Origin: Serpula lacrymans var. lacrymans S7.9
Lineage: Eukaryota > Basidiomycota > Agaricomycetes > Boletales > Serpulaceae
Reading direction: 5' to 3'
Length of the DNA: 64,000 bases
NCBI RefSeq assembly: GCF_000218685.1
Contig: NW_006763292.1
Location: forward strand, 1,757,685-1,821,684
Shown: in pieces, positions 1 through 8,944 of the stretch
How positions within the stretch are numbered: the stretch's first letter is position 1
Layout of the letters: each line of letters begins with the position of its first letter
Translations under genes and position numbers: made by a program
The notes under the pieces: generated by a model
Databases searched by the model: none
Seen by the model: only the letters and a program-made list of their open reading frames with translations
Told to the model about the DNA's origin: nothing

Positions 1-56
1 GTTTATATCTAGGTAATGGAATCCATTCAACAGTGACGCCTCAAGATGCCTTCCCA

Positions 57-680
57 CTATGCCCCCCCATACATCTGCCTGAGTTCCTTGATTTCCTCAG
101 CACTGTTCTCATGAACCTTTTCTACCATCCGGTTAGCTTCAGTGTATATAGTCTTGACCATCTGTTCCTCCACTCCTGGCATTACACACATGCCATCTGC
201 TGAGATTATTGCAAGATTGTCAAGCTCATTGATGCCCAGCAATATTAGCATAGGTTCTAAGGCAGTGTACCTTCCCTCAGGCTTGCGTTCATCAAGTTTA
301 CAAAGCAACTCACTAATTGCGGGGTACTGGATAGAGTGTGTTCTTTTGTCAATGTGGTTGTTATACTGCACTGATTTGTTACATATTCTTCTGACTTAGC
401 TTACCATTTCCTGGCAATTTTAGGATGTAAGTGGCCTGCTTTTGTGGCACGTTTATTTATCTTGCATTGTGCCAATTTCTGATATTACAATTGTTTGGTT
501 TTAGCAACAAATGTACAGGTGACCAAAAGCTTACAATGGCATCCTTCCTTGCCTTCCTTTTCTGTTGTGCTCCAAGTTCATCATAGAGGACTGGACATTT
601 AAGAGATGCTAGACCAGAGAAGATGTTTGGATGGAAGTTCTGGGGTGCTCTAATATATGGGGGACATGGTTGCCTATAAT
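57..680 (-). pseudogene. unclassified gene fragment in repeat-rich DNA
   Basis: Two open stretches on the minus strand look like exons of one gene. One (about 680-480) encodes a Lys/Arg-rich segment with the motif CPVLYDELGAQQKRKARKD. The other (about 371-57) encodes about 104 residues and ends in QMYGGA followed by a stop. The second stretch opens with a GTG, not an ATG, so it is an internal or terminal exon. The protein family is not recognised. The surroundings (Tc1 remnant, tandem repeats) suggest a transposon-associated gene, but that is inference from context. No complete gene could be assembled. Confidence 0.3.
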
Positions 681-894
681 AGTAGGTGTCTTTGTACGCT
701 AGCCCAGAGGTAACAAGCTATCTGGGAAGATGCAGGCCTGTTGTAGTGAGGCAGTTGTTGCAATCCTCTATATGTCTGCCATCCGTCAGCATTTGTGGGG
801 CACCGAGATCAATATTATAGAATATCTGTTTGGTCCCACAAACAAAAATCCACGTATAGACATTGCTTCTGAGTTTAAAAAAGTTCACACACTT

Positions 895-2190
895 CTTTAT
901 TCTCAACCACCATCATGATGAAATCCCTCTCTCCTGCTCAAAAGAACCGGATTCTTAACCTCCTTGATGTGGTCAAACTGCTCACTTTATTGCCTCTACC
1001 ACTGGTGTCCATGTCTCTACCATCTCTAGACTTTGCTCCAAGGAGCGTTCTGAGCTTCAAAAGTCTGTTGGAGGTTGTCCATCTAAGCTTTCTCCTGCCA
1101 ATGTCCACTATGCCATGCATCTCATCTCCACTCGCAAGGCAGAAAATGCTGTCTAGATACCAAAGCTCTTACCAACATCATCAACCAACCTCTCTCCCCA
1201 AACACTGTCTGCCAGCACTTGAAAAAGACTGGCATGAAGGCTGTGGTCAAGCAGAAATGCCCTCTTCTCTCTGCCAAGCATTGTAAGGCTAGGTTGGAAT
1301 TTGCTTATGCTCACAAGGACTGGACTGTGGAGGATTGGAAGAAGGTTGTATGGTCTGATGAGACCAAAATCTATTGCCTGGGGTCAGATTATTAAGAACA
1401 AAGCTTGAAGGAAGTGTCTAACCACTTGCTGAGAGCAATCAGGGAATGGAACTAGAGTCCAATGTGAGTAACTATATTATTAGAGAGTATGACAGGTATA
1501 CAGTACCTAGAGTCCAATGTGAGTAACTAGAGAATAGGAAGCATTGGACTCTGCAGTACTGTCCGAAAGTTTTGTAAACAAAGGTAAACAAAGTAGCCAC
1601 AAAGGCGAAATAATAGAGAACACAATCAATAGTGAATGATAGAAGAATAGATAGAGAAAGGAATGAAAATATATAGGTAGCACAAAGGTGCAGAATCACC
1701 AAAACTAACACAGATGGACACAAATAGGTGTGGAAAAAGCCAGGTGAGGGGCTCAGTGATAGATTGGTACAGGGAACTGTTGAGTTTGGAGGATGTTCCA
1801 TGATGATCTGGGGCTGTATGACTTGGGAGGGAGTTGTGTATGCTGCTAGAATTAATGGTAGGATGGATGAAGACCTTTACCTTCAGATTTTGAAGGATGA
1901 GCTGCTGAACACCCTCCATTATCATGGTCTCAATGCTCCTGACATCAACTTTCAGCAAAACAATGACCCCAAGCATACCTGCAAAAAGGTCAAGGAGTGG
2001 CTAGATGAGTAGGAGTTTAGAACTATAGTGTGGCCTGCAGTCTCCTGACCTTAATCCTATTGAACATGGGTGGGGTTATCTCAAGAGGAGGCTTGCAGAG
2101 TATGAATACCCTCCTAATAGGATGAAGGAGTTGTGGGAGAGGATTCAAGTGGAGTGGGAGAAGATAGCAGTTGCAGAGTGTTGAGCTTGT
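895..2190 (+). pseudogene. Tc1/mariner-family transposase, broken
   Basis: A transposase of the Tc1/mariner DDE superfamily can be read in pieces. An N-terminal helix-turn-helix-like part starts near 915 (MKSLSPAQKNRILNLL). It continues in a shifted frame from about 970. The first catalytic Asp lies in VWSDETKIYCLGSD (about 1349-1389), the second in QQNNDPKHTCKK (about 1955-1990), and the last acidic residue in LNPIEHGWGYLKRRL (about 2050-2095). The reading frame is interrupted by at least one N-terminal frameshift, in-frame stops, and a 326-bp insertion exactly after GSD. The element is therefore inactive. Its terminal inverted repeats were not located. Confidence 0.8.
1390..1715. mobile_element. 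326-bp insertion inside the Tc1 transposase
   Basis: The transposase frame breaks off at 1389 and resumes at about 1716. The 5-mer cagat stands on both sides (1385-1389 and 1711-1715), as expected of a target-site duplication. Inside there is a direct repeat of about 22 bp (actagagtccaatgtgagta, around 1451 and 1508) and an inverted relative of it (cattggactct, about 1541). No coding capacity and no clear terminal inverted repeats or TG...CA ends are seen, so the class of element is unknown. Confidence 0.55.
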
Positions 2191-2280
2191 GGCTGATTTA
2201 AAAAAAATAATCACACACACAAGATTTGAACTCTCAACCTGTTGGTCCACTTTTTTGCTGACCAATTAATCTACAGCCAC
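2189..2280 (-). repeat. tRNA-like sequence, probable SINE head
   Basis: On the minus strand this 92-nt piece starts GTGGCTGTAGATTAATTGG, which resembles a tRNA acceptor strand followed by a pol III A box. It contains GAGTTCAAATCTTG, which resembles a B box with a foldable T-arm. It closes with CAGCCAC, which pairs perfectly with the opening GTGGCTG. The anticodon arm is poor and a T-rich stretch separates the T-arm from the acceptor 3' strand. It is therefore not a functional tRNA. A tRNA-derived SINE or a decayed tRNA gene fits best. It abuts the 3' end of the Tc1 remnant. Confidence 0.35.
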
Positions 2281-3479
2281 ATACCACACATTTATCCACT
2301 ACACCATAAAGGCTTACAAAACATACTATACATGTGCAATATATTGACCTTTTATGGACTTGTCATTTTTTTTACACATTGTCACAACTTATACTTGGAT
2401 AAAGCATTACTATAAATATGTACTATGGTCTTAACAGCTATATAGGCTATTAGAGTTATAAGAGCCATTATAATGCCTTGGCTAGCTATATAACATTATG
2501 CATGTGTGCTCAAACTTATAGTACTATAAGAGCTATAATAGCACAAATAGTATTGCCTCTGCTATATAGCCAAAGTGTTTTTCCTGATGTATCTCTGAAA
2601 TAATCCATTATTTCATTTGTGATTGAATTGATGTAAGTTGCTAAAGGCATCTGGGAGAGAACTGAGTATAGTCCTTATGTCCAAACACCTATGCGTTGTT
2701 CAACCCGCAGGGATCAACCAGGGGATTCAGAAGAAAGTGCTGAAGACTATAATGGAGTGGGTCTGCAGGTTTGCAAATAAGTCCGCAGGTCCGCAGGTCA
2801 GTTTGCAGAGTCCGCACTTTTAAGTCTAAACGGAGCAGATACGTCACAGCAAGTTATGATCTTGCTGGAAAGGCAATAATACAAGTGTGGGAGTGATAAT
2901 ATGAGCTGAGGATGAATATAGAGTGGAGAATACAACACTGGAATGACTCCTGAGAGTCCGCATTTTGGGTCTATACAAGCAGAGCATCACAACAAGCTCG
3001 GCGCTTTGTGGAAAATCTTTGGTAAATATGGCTGTGGGTCATCTACAACAATTCTGAAGCAACTATGGTGACTTATTCAGACAAATTCTGAGTATATGGG
3101 GGATCAAAAGATAGAATTTTTTCCTTTTGGAAGTACAGTTTTATAGCAGTACCAAAAAGGAAATAGCAAATCCTGCTAGTCCAACATCCAGACAGTTCCA
3201 TACCATGAGGGACAACTCCTATATTCCATAAAAGGAAAGGGGTAGTTGATCCATGGACAGTCGTAATACTCTGGAGTCCATGTGGAGTCTTGCACGTGTG
3301 CGGAGTGTTGAGTTAGCTCCTCGTCCGACGGGTCCGAAGTCCGAAAAGTGCGGACCCTATATGTCCGCAAACGCGGACTCTATGGACTGTTGTGTATCAA
3401 TGCATGGTTTATCATAAAACTGGATTGATATGTTGGGAAATAAAGGGATTACTATGCCAGCGTCTAAGTCAACTCTACA
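2281..3479. repeat. AT-rich DNA with imperfect direct and inverted repeats
   Basis: No gene is recognised. A block beginning gagtccgcacttttaagtct (about 2808) is repeated imperfectly as gagtccgcattttgggtct (about 2956), about 146 bp later. The 12-mer gtccgcactttt also occurs in the opposite orientation near 3345. This suggests a decayed non-autonomous element with inverted ends near 2.75 and 3.38 kb. The stretch also carries several copies of a tccgcaggt motif between 2760 and 2805. Confidence 0.35.
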
Positions 3480-4480
3480 TTGAGCATGTACAGGCAGAAT
3501 ATGCTTTATAAAGGCTATCTAGAACTCATTCACTTCCTCCCCTTTGTGAAATGTAAAGTTATGCGCCCAGACCCTTCGGAACTGGAGGATTTTTTCAGGA
3601 TCCATTTACAAGAAAGCTTTATATTAATTGAATCTTTCAGCTACAAAGAGGCGCAGATGGTGCTAGAGGAGATGATGCTGGAACCTTGAAGTACAGTGTT
3701 GTTGGGTGGTTGACTCAGGCCTTCCATCCAATTGACCCTCCTTTGCTGACAAATACGAAGGACAATTGTGGGTTCAAACATGATGTTACAGGTGAGCTCT
3801 TGTGCCCTGTAGATTATGACTGGAGTCAAGCTTTGTAAGTTTTTATTATCATCTGTAGCTTTGGTGTGCTCACTAAGATAAAACCAGCATGAAAAGAAAT
3901 ATTTGTGAACAGCATCCCAATTATATTGTGAGCACCAACTCATGGCCGACCTTTATGTATGACATAAATGAGTACATCCCCAAAAATCCCGGTTGTGGAC
4001 TTTTTCAGTTGCATTGGCTCATTAAAGTTGGTGAATTAGTCATGTTAAATCAAATGCTGAGTCTAAAACAGGCTTTTAAATCAATATTCACATCACCATC
4101 ATCTGCGCATAGTGAAGAAAACAAAGGTGCATCTTCCAACTCAATATGCCAACACAAATCTTCTCAGGCTATGAAAGGACATATTGCATCTCTGCTAGGG
4201 AAAAAACATGTCAAACCTTGTGCCATTGCATATGTGGCTGTTCAGGTACAGTCACTTACTTTTTTGATTCAACACCAACTAAGGGCTACTTCTAGTTTCA
4301 TTTCACTCTCTCAAGTGTTACATCTTGGTGTCAGTTTGACGGTGATTTCAATCTCAAGGAGTTTTATAATAATATCCTTCATTGGTTTGAGGGTCCTTGC
4401 AATAAGGTCCACAAAGTGCGAGTAGGTAACTTGCTTCTTTGGTGGGACTGGTACATCTCTTGCTTCTTCCCTATCACGTG
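3480..4480 (+). pseudogene. DUF6698-like transposon-associated protein, broken
   Basis: Fragments in three frames read in order like the basidiomycete DUF6698 family (assigned from memory of the family, function unknown). They are a GWLTQAFHPIDPPL segment (about 3700), GELLCPVDYDWSQA (about 3790), SWPTFMYDINEY (about 3935), LKQAFKSIFTSPSSAH (about 4065), KHVKPCAIAYVAVQ (about 4205), and a shifted-frame stretch QFDGDFNLKEFYNNILHWFEG (about 4335-4395). Spacing and order match one protein, but frameshifts, possible introns and stops break it. Such proteins are often found in repeat-rich parts of mushroom genomes. Confidence 0.55.
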
Positions 4481-4739
4481 CCTTACTAACTTGTTCCCAT
4501 AGAAAGGTCTTTGGCCAGGATTGAGAGATTACAGTTCCGAAGGAGGTTTGTCAAAATCTGTCTGTTGCGCACTCCAGTGCTCAGCACAGGAATCATCTAT
4601 AGCTAGTTATCATGAGTCATCTGGAATTACTATTTTAATAATGATGTGTACTGTTGGTTTACAACTCTATTATAGATGCTTAAATATAAGGATATTTTGT
4701 ATATTTCATATATGAGGACTACAGTCAGATACTAATGTG

Positions 4740-5275
4740 AAAGGAACCATGTTTTGTGGTTACTAGTATTATGTACCATTCTTGTGCCAAGTCTTCTGTG
4801 TAATAAATATGGCTATTGCTTGTATGAAAGTACAGTTACAAAATATCATTTTACAGAAGTATAATGTCTTTTCAAAGCCTACAAGTTTGACATATATGTT
4901 CAATTCAAACAGATCTTGCCACATGTGACAAAACTTTTTATAGCAATGAGTTACTGGTATTATGTACCATCAATGCACCAAATCTTCTGTGTAATAAATA
5001 TGGCCACTGTTTGCATGAAAGTACAACTACAAGTTATAATTCTAGAAAAGTATAACATCTTTTCAAAGTCTACAAATTTGACATATATCTTGAATCAAAA
5101 CAAATCTTACCATGCATGATAAAGTTTTTGATAGCAAGGAGTCACTGCTATCATATCCCATCATTATGCCCGGTCCCATATGTAATATATATGGCCATTA
5201 TTCACATAGACGTACAGCTGCAAGTCATTATTTTATGGAATTACAATGTCTTTTCATAACTCATAAGTTTGATTA
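4740..5275. repeat. 191-bp tandem repeat, about 2.7 copies
   Basis: The block tcttctgtgtaataaatatgg at 4792 returns at 4983. A diverged version (tcccatatgtaatatatatgg) appears at 5174, which gives a constant period of 191 bp. Other landmarks repeat with the same spacing, such as gtattatgtaccat and gtcttttcaaag...tttgacatatat. Copies one and two are clearly similar and copy three is more diverged. No coding frame is conserved through the repeats. Confidence 0.75.
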
Positions 5276-5853
5276 GGGTGCTTATTTGAAGTAAATTGTT
5301 TTATGTGCCATATTACAGTGTACAGCACAACATCATTGTGACTATACCACTCCTCAACTCCAAAGTCCCTATGAAATATTTCTGGCTGGTAGCTATATAT
5401 AATTACAATTTTCAGCAATCATGATACAACAGTATAGAGTCTCCCTATAAAGCAGAATTGCTATTATCCTTGAGAAGACTAGCACTAAATGTGAAATGTT
5501 CTATGACTTTGTCAAATGCAGTAATGATTGGAAATCAGACATGTCATTCGAAAAATATATTGCAAATTCTTTCAGTATTGTAATTTTTAAGCAAATTGCT
5601 ATCAATTGTCAAGCTAGTTGTGCTGTATATGAAGATACAACACATTGTAGTTGTTGTTGCAATAATTGCAGCTATTGTAGCAATTGCACTTATTACATGC
5701 TCAATCCATGGTATTGTGGGAATATCCATATCCTTGGTTCACTGATGACACTCGCCGACGCTGTGCGAATTTAGGTCAAATGCAGGATTTGTTTGGCGCC
5801 ACCACAAAACTTGACATCTTTCCAGTCAGTCACTGAGCAACCTCAAAAATCCA
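5276..5853. other. non-coding stretch upstream of MGR2
   Basis: No convincing gene is seen. The stretch starts AT-rich, as a continuation of the repeat area. It ends with the presumed promoter and 5' leader of MGR2. A short open frame (5496-5774) is Cys-rich only because it runs through a tgtagttgttg-like simple sequence. It is not considered coding. Confidence 0.4.
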
Positions 5854-6471
5854 ATGGCAGTCCCACCAATGCGAACAAACGAGCCATCGGTTTGGCAAAA
5901 ATGTAAGACAGAAACTAATCATGTTTGACCAAAGGCACGTAACTGACATCGACCTTGTACAGTGAAGTAGAAAAACCTTTCCGCGTTATGTCCTTCTCTT
6001 TTTTCTGACTGGGTTCAATTCCAGGATGGGTGCTATGATGGGAGGAGGTGTTGGATTGACGATAGGTTTCATATTTGGGTCATATAGTATCCTTCGGTGC
6101 GCCTTTTTCCTCGCTCCGTTTAGACACACTGGGAGTATTCACACAAACACACTCCAGAGGCGGCGCTGGACCACGAGGTTTCATGGCCACACTCTCCCAA
6201 TACATGCTCAGCAGCGCGGCGACTTTCTCTTTCTTCCTTGCCATCGGATCTGTGAGTCTGTCCGCTGGGCCATTAAACACCTAACATATATCATTTCCCA
6301 CCTTTTTCTCTCAAGGTCATACGGAATGACGCATTACTGCCACCACATATGCAAGCTGCCCATGCTCAGTTACTTGCACCCATGATCAGGTCAAGGGCCG
6401 ACGGGATGACACTCATGCGAGCAAGGTGGGAGACCGAAAAAAGACGGGAGGATGTGTGGAGAAGCAACTAG
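5854..6471 (+). CDS. MGR2: Mgr2/Romo1-family TIM23 translocase subunit
   Basis: A small inner mitochondrial membrane protein. In yeast, Mgr2 is a lateral gatekeeper of the TIM23 presequence translocase; animal Romo1 is the homologue. The model has five exons: 5854-5902, 5963-5966, 6025-6096, 6158-6251 and 6316-6471, giving 124 residues. The conserved core GAMMGGGVGLTIGFIFGSY, then GGAGPRGF and LSQYMLSSAATFSFFLAIGS, are unmistakable and form two glycine-rich membrane helices. The start MAVPPMRTNEPSVWQK fits fungal Mgr2. Exon 2 is only 4 nt (tgaa) and is needed to join WQK to the core in frame as KLK-MGAMM. The C-terminal tail is charged and ends VWRSN. Identification is strong; the microexon is inferred from frame and splice signals. 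Confidence 0.93.
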
Positions 6472-6825
6472 ATCATCGACTACTGCTAAGTACTATCGCT
6501 CGTTTTATACAACATTAATACTGGCATCGTGATCATATTGCTACTCTTCATCTTGGTCTGCCAGAGGCCAGTGATGAACGGTCTCGGGTGTACATCTGGC
6601 CCTTTGATATGCAGGACCTTACTGAAAATGACTGACCCTCGATGGATCGTGTGCAACGTAGGACACAGGAAATCAATTCCTTGTCCAGTAAACAAACAAA
6701 AGCCCCAGGCGCATGTATAACGCGACTCGTTCCATGGACGAGGTGGAGGCTTGAAAAGACTAAGGAAGATGGTAACTAGACGTGAATACCATAAAGCATA
6801 TGATGTACCTGATCAACACATCCCG
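6472..6825. other. intergenic, convergent 3' ends
   Basis: This stretch lies between the stops of MGR2 (+) and the unknown gene on the minus strand. It presumably holds both 3' untranslated regions. No gene, RNA or repeat is recognised. Confidence 0.4.
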
Positions 6826-7742
6826 TTAACCAATGCGGGACATGATCTTCTCCCAAAAGCTGGGCCAGAACTTTTTGAATCTGCTGTGCTTCAATTTCGA
6901 AGCTCGAACACCGCAAACGTCCACCAGGGACGGCGTGTACGCCAGATTATAAGGGCCTGAGATAGTAGGACGTTGTGGCACAGTTGTCTTCTTGAGACAT
7001 TGGGTCAACCATCTGTGCGCTTTGAACTTGCTCTTCCGTGGAGATGTGGGTGGTGAGGTAGGTGGAATGGAGTCATAGTCATAGTGTATGGTAGGTGCGT
7101 CCACGAATTTTACTGAAGGAGCAGAACGTTTCTTCCCCGATATTGTCGTAGCCGTAGAAAGATATGAATGTCGGGTCACAATAGACTTTGCAGGGACAGT
7201 TCGAGTTTGGGTTGTTGAACACGATGCTATGGAGGTACTTGACCGTGAGCGTTTGAGAATGCCATTGATCTGTGACCACTCTTGGTGACATGAAGGAGTG
7301 GCAGGAGATTCTGATGGCAACGGCTGCTCGAAGAGTAAGCTTTTCGTTCGAGCTGGAACCTCGTCTCCATCTGGTAGCTGCATCATTCGTTGAGCCACTC
7401 TATGTCATATAGCTCTGTCAAAGAAATCGGCATACCAGAACGCATCGCAAACTCTGTGGCATCGTCGGATACTCGTCTTTCGGTTCAAAGTCGGGTACCG
7501 TGTCCTGACAACGCGAAGAGAGATGAGTCGAGATGGTCGACGTCGACGTGGTTCTTCATGCTCACCAGAATCTCAATCAGAGTGTCAACTGGAGATATAT
7601 CGGCCAACGACTAGACACAAACATATCTCAATCGACCCTGGGGAAAGACTGACGGCAGACTCACATTGACAATAGTATCTGTATCTAGCCAGTCAAGCCA
7701 AATCTCGTCATCGTTCATGAGTAGGATGGAATCTTGATTCAT
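6826..7742 (-). CDS. uncharacterised Ser/Thr-rich basic protein
   Basis: Four exons read in frame on the minus strand: 7742-7665 (MNQDSILLMNDDEIWLDWLD...), 7610-7566, 7504-7436 and 7377-6826. All introns are GT-AG and about 54-61 nt long. The product is about 247 residues. The N-terminus is acidic. The middle is Ser/Thr-rich with SRSSTSIASCS and PPTSPPTSPRKSKFK. The C-terminus is basic and aromatic (KFWPSFWEKIMSRIG). No known domain, signal peptide or membrane segment is seen. The PTSP repeats are the kind phosphorylated by proline-directed kinases, but that is only a guess. It may be a lineage-specific regulatory protein. Confidence 0.6.
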
Positions 7743-8212
7743 AGTCGCGTTGGGAGATATCTATGATGTGACGATGTTAGATGAACTACGATCTTACTCC
7801 AAAGCAACTCACATAAAGTGCAAGGAATTGAATTTAGTTGTAGTCGCAGTAAAGTGATAAGAGACGGCCTTCTGACCTGCGAGTAAAAGGGCTTTCTACA
7901 CGTGTAGAACGCCTCATTGCTGTGAAGAATCGGGATAGGTTAAGACACATAAAGATAGAGCTTAGATCATAGGTGAGTCATTCGACCAGCAGGAAAAGGC
8001 GTGTACTGGAGATTTGCCGAAGAGATGTCAAGTTCTCACGTGGAGAAAAGGACCGGTGATGCGGAACATGAGGGATATGAATAATACTAGCAATTGAACT
8101 CTAGAATTGCACAGAAATGTAGAGTAATAAACAGAGGCAACGTATGTAAAAGAGCCTACTGAAATATGAGTTGAGACAAGCCGGGATGCGGTAAATACGT
8201 ACAATATGCGAC
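7743..8212. other. intergenic stretch
   Basis: It lies between the 5' end of the uncharacterised minus gene and the stop codon of mL43. It should contain the promoter of the former and the 3' untranslated region of the latter. No gene, RNA or repeat is recognised. Confidence 0.4.
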
Positions 8213-8693
8213 CTATATTTTGAAAGGTGTATCGACATGCATACCGCTCCATATACCTCTTGCCGCCTGGGATGTGCTTTCAACGATATTGTTCTTCTTC
8301 AGTGGCTTTATTTTTGCACCGGAAGAATCCAGGAGCAGCTGAATTTTTCTCTGAATTCCATTTACTTCGAAGCCCTGGAGCGGAACGACTTTGTCTCGAC
8401 CGTTCGCTGCGATGATGGGTGAACACGAGTATGTGATGGGAGCGTATGCCCTTACCGTATAGTCCTCGTGCTATTGGCTCGTGGCCGTTGCGTTGTTTGA
8501 CTACAAACTCGACATGAGGGTTCTGCCGGGCGAGGTGCTCGATGTCATTTGCGAGGAAGGTACGGGTGTTTGTTGATGATGGATAGTTCTGACAGTACTC
8601 GAGGACTACTTTTCTTATGTTGGGCACGAAGGCGACATGGCCGTTTGCTGGATACGAGCGCAGCTGAGCCCTGAGGATATGTTTTGTGGCCAT
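8213..8693 (-). CDS. MRPL51: mitochondrial large-subunit ribosomal protein mL43
   Basis: Two exons (8693-8456 and 8406-8213) give a 143-residue protein of the L51/S25/CI-B8 thioredoxin-like fold family. Family landmarks are the N-terminal RAQLRSYPANGHVAFVPNI, LANDIEHLARQNPHVEFVVKQ, then after the intron NGRDKVVPLQGFEVNGIQRK, IQLLLDSSGAKIKPLK and the C-terminal VESTSQAARGIWSG. The ATG at 8693 starts MATKHILRAQL. An in-frame upstream extension exists but shows no similarity. The protein is a structural component of the mitochondrial 54S subunit (yeast MRPL51). It is transcribed divergently from the unknown gene at 8945. Confidence 0.93.
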
Positions 8694-8944
8694 GGGGGAG
8701 AGGAGGGCAGCCACCGCGGAGAGTGAAAAGTGGGGGGAGTATTTGGGCGGAGAGTGAAAAGGGAGGTGGGCTTGGAAGTGTGGTGCAAGTTGTCGCCGCT
8801 GAACCAACTCGTGAGCAATATTTCTATTTCGCCACGGACGCGTCGAGCAAAGGTCGCGTTCTGCCTAAAAGCCACATTCGCGTCCAGATTCGTCGGAACA
8901 GGGTCATCTCCATCGCTTTCCTCAAAGCTTATCCAACCATCCTA
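8694..8944. promoter_or_regulatory. bidirectional promoter, mL43 / unknown gene
   Basis: Only 251 bp separate the ATG codons of the divergent genes, so both promoters must lie here or overlap the coding ends. The region is GC-richer than other intergenic DNA and has no obvious TATA box, as is common for housekeeping fungal genes. No specific factor site is claimed. Confidence 0.45.

Noticed and set aside
5496..5774. Cys-rich 92-codon frame
   Set aside because: The Cys residues come from a simple tgt/tgc-rich run, and the frame overlaps the antisense frame through the same run. There is no homologue-like structure.
6005..6024. B-box-like gggttcaattcc suggesting a tRNA
   Set aside because: It lies in intron 2 of MGR2 next to the splice acceptor. 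No A box or acceptor pairing is present.
8684..8944. In-frame upstream ATG at 8684 as the start of the unknown gene at 8945
   Set aside because: It would overlap the mL43 start on the other strand and the extra residues look like translated promoter. The ATG at 8945 opens a more ordinary N-terminus.
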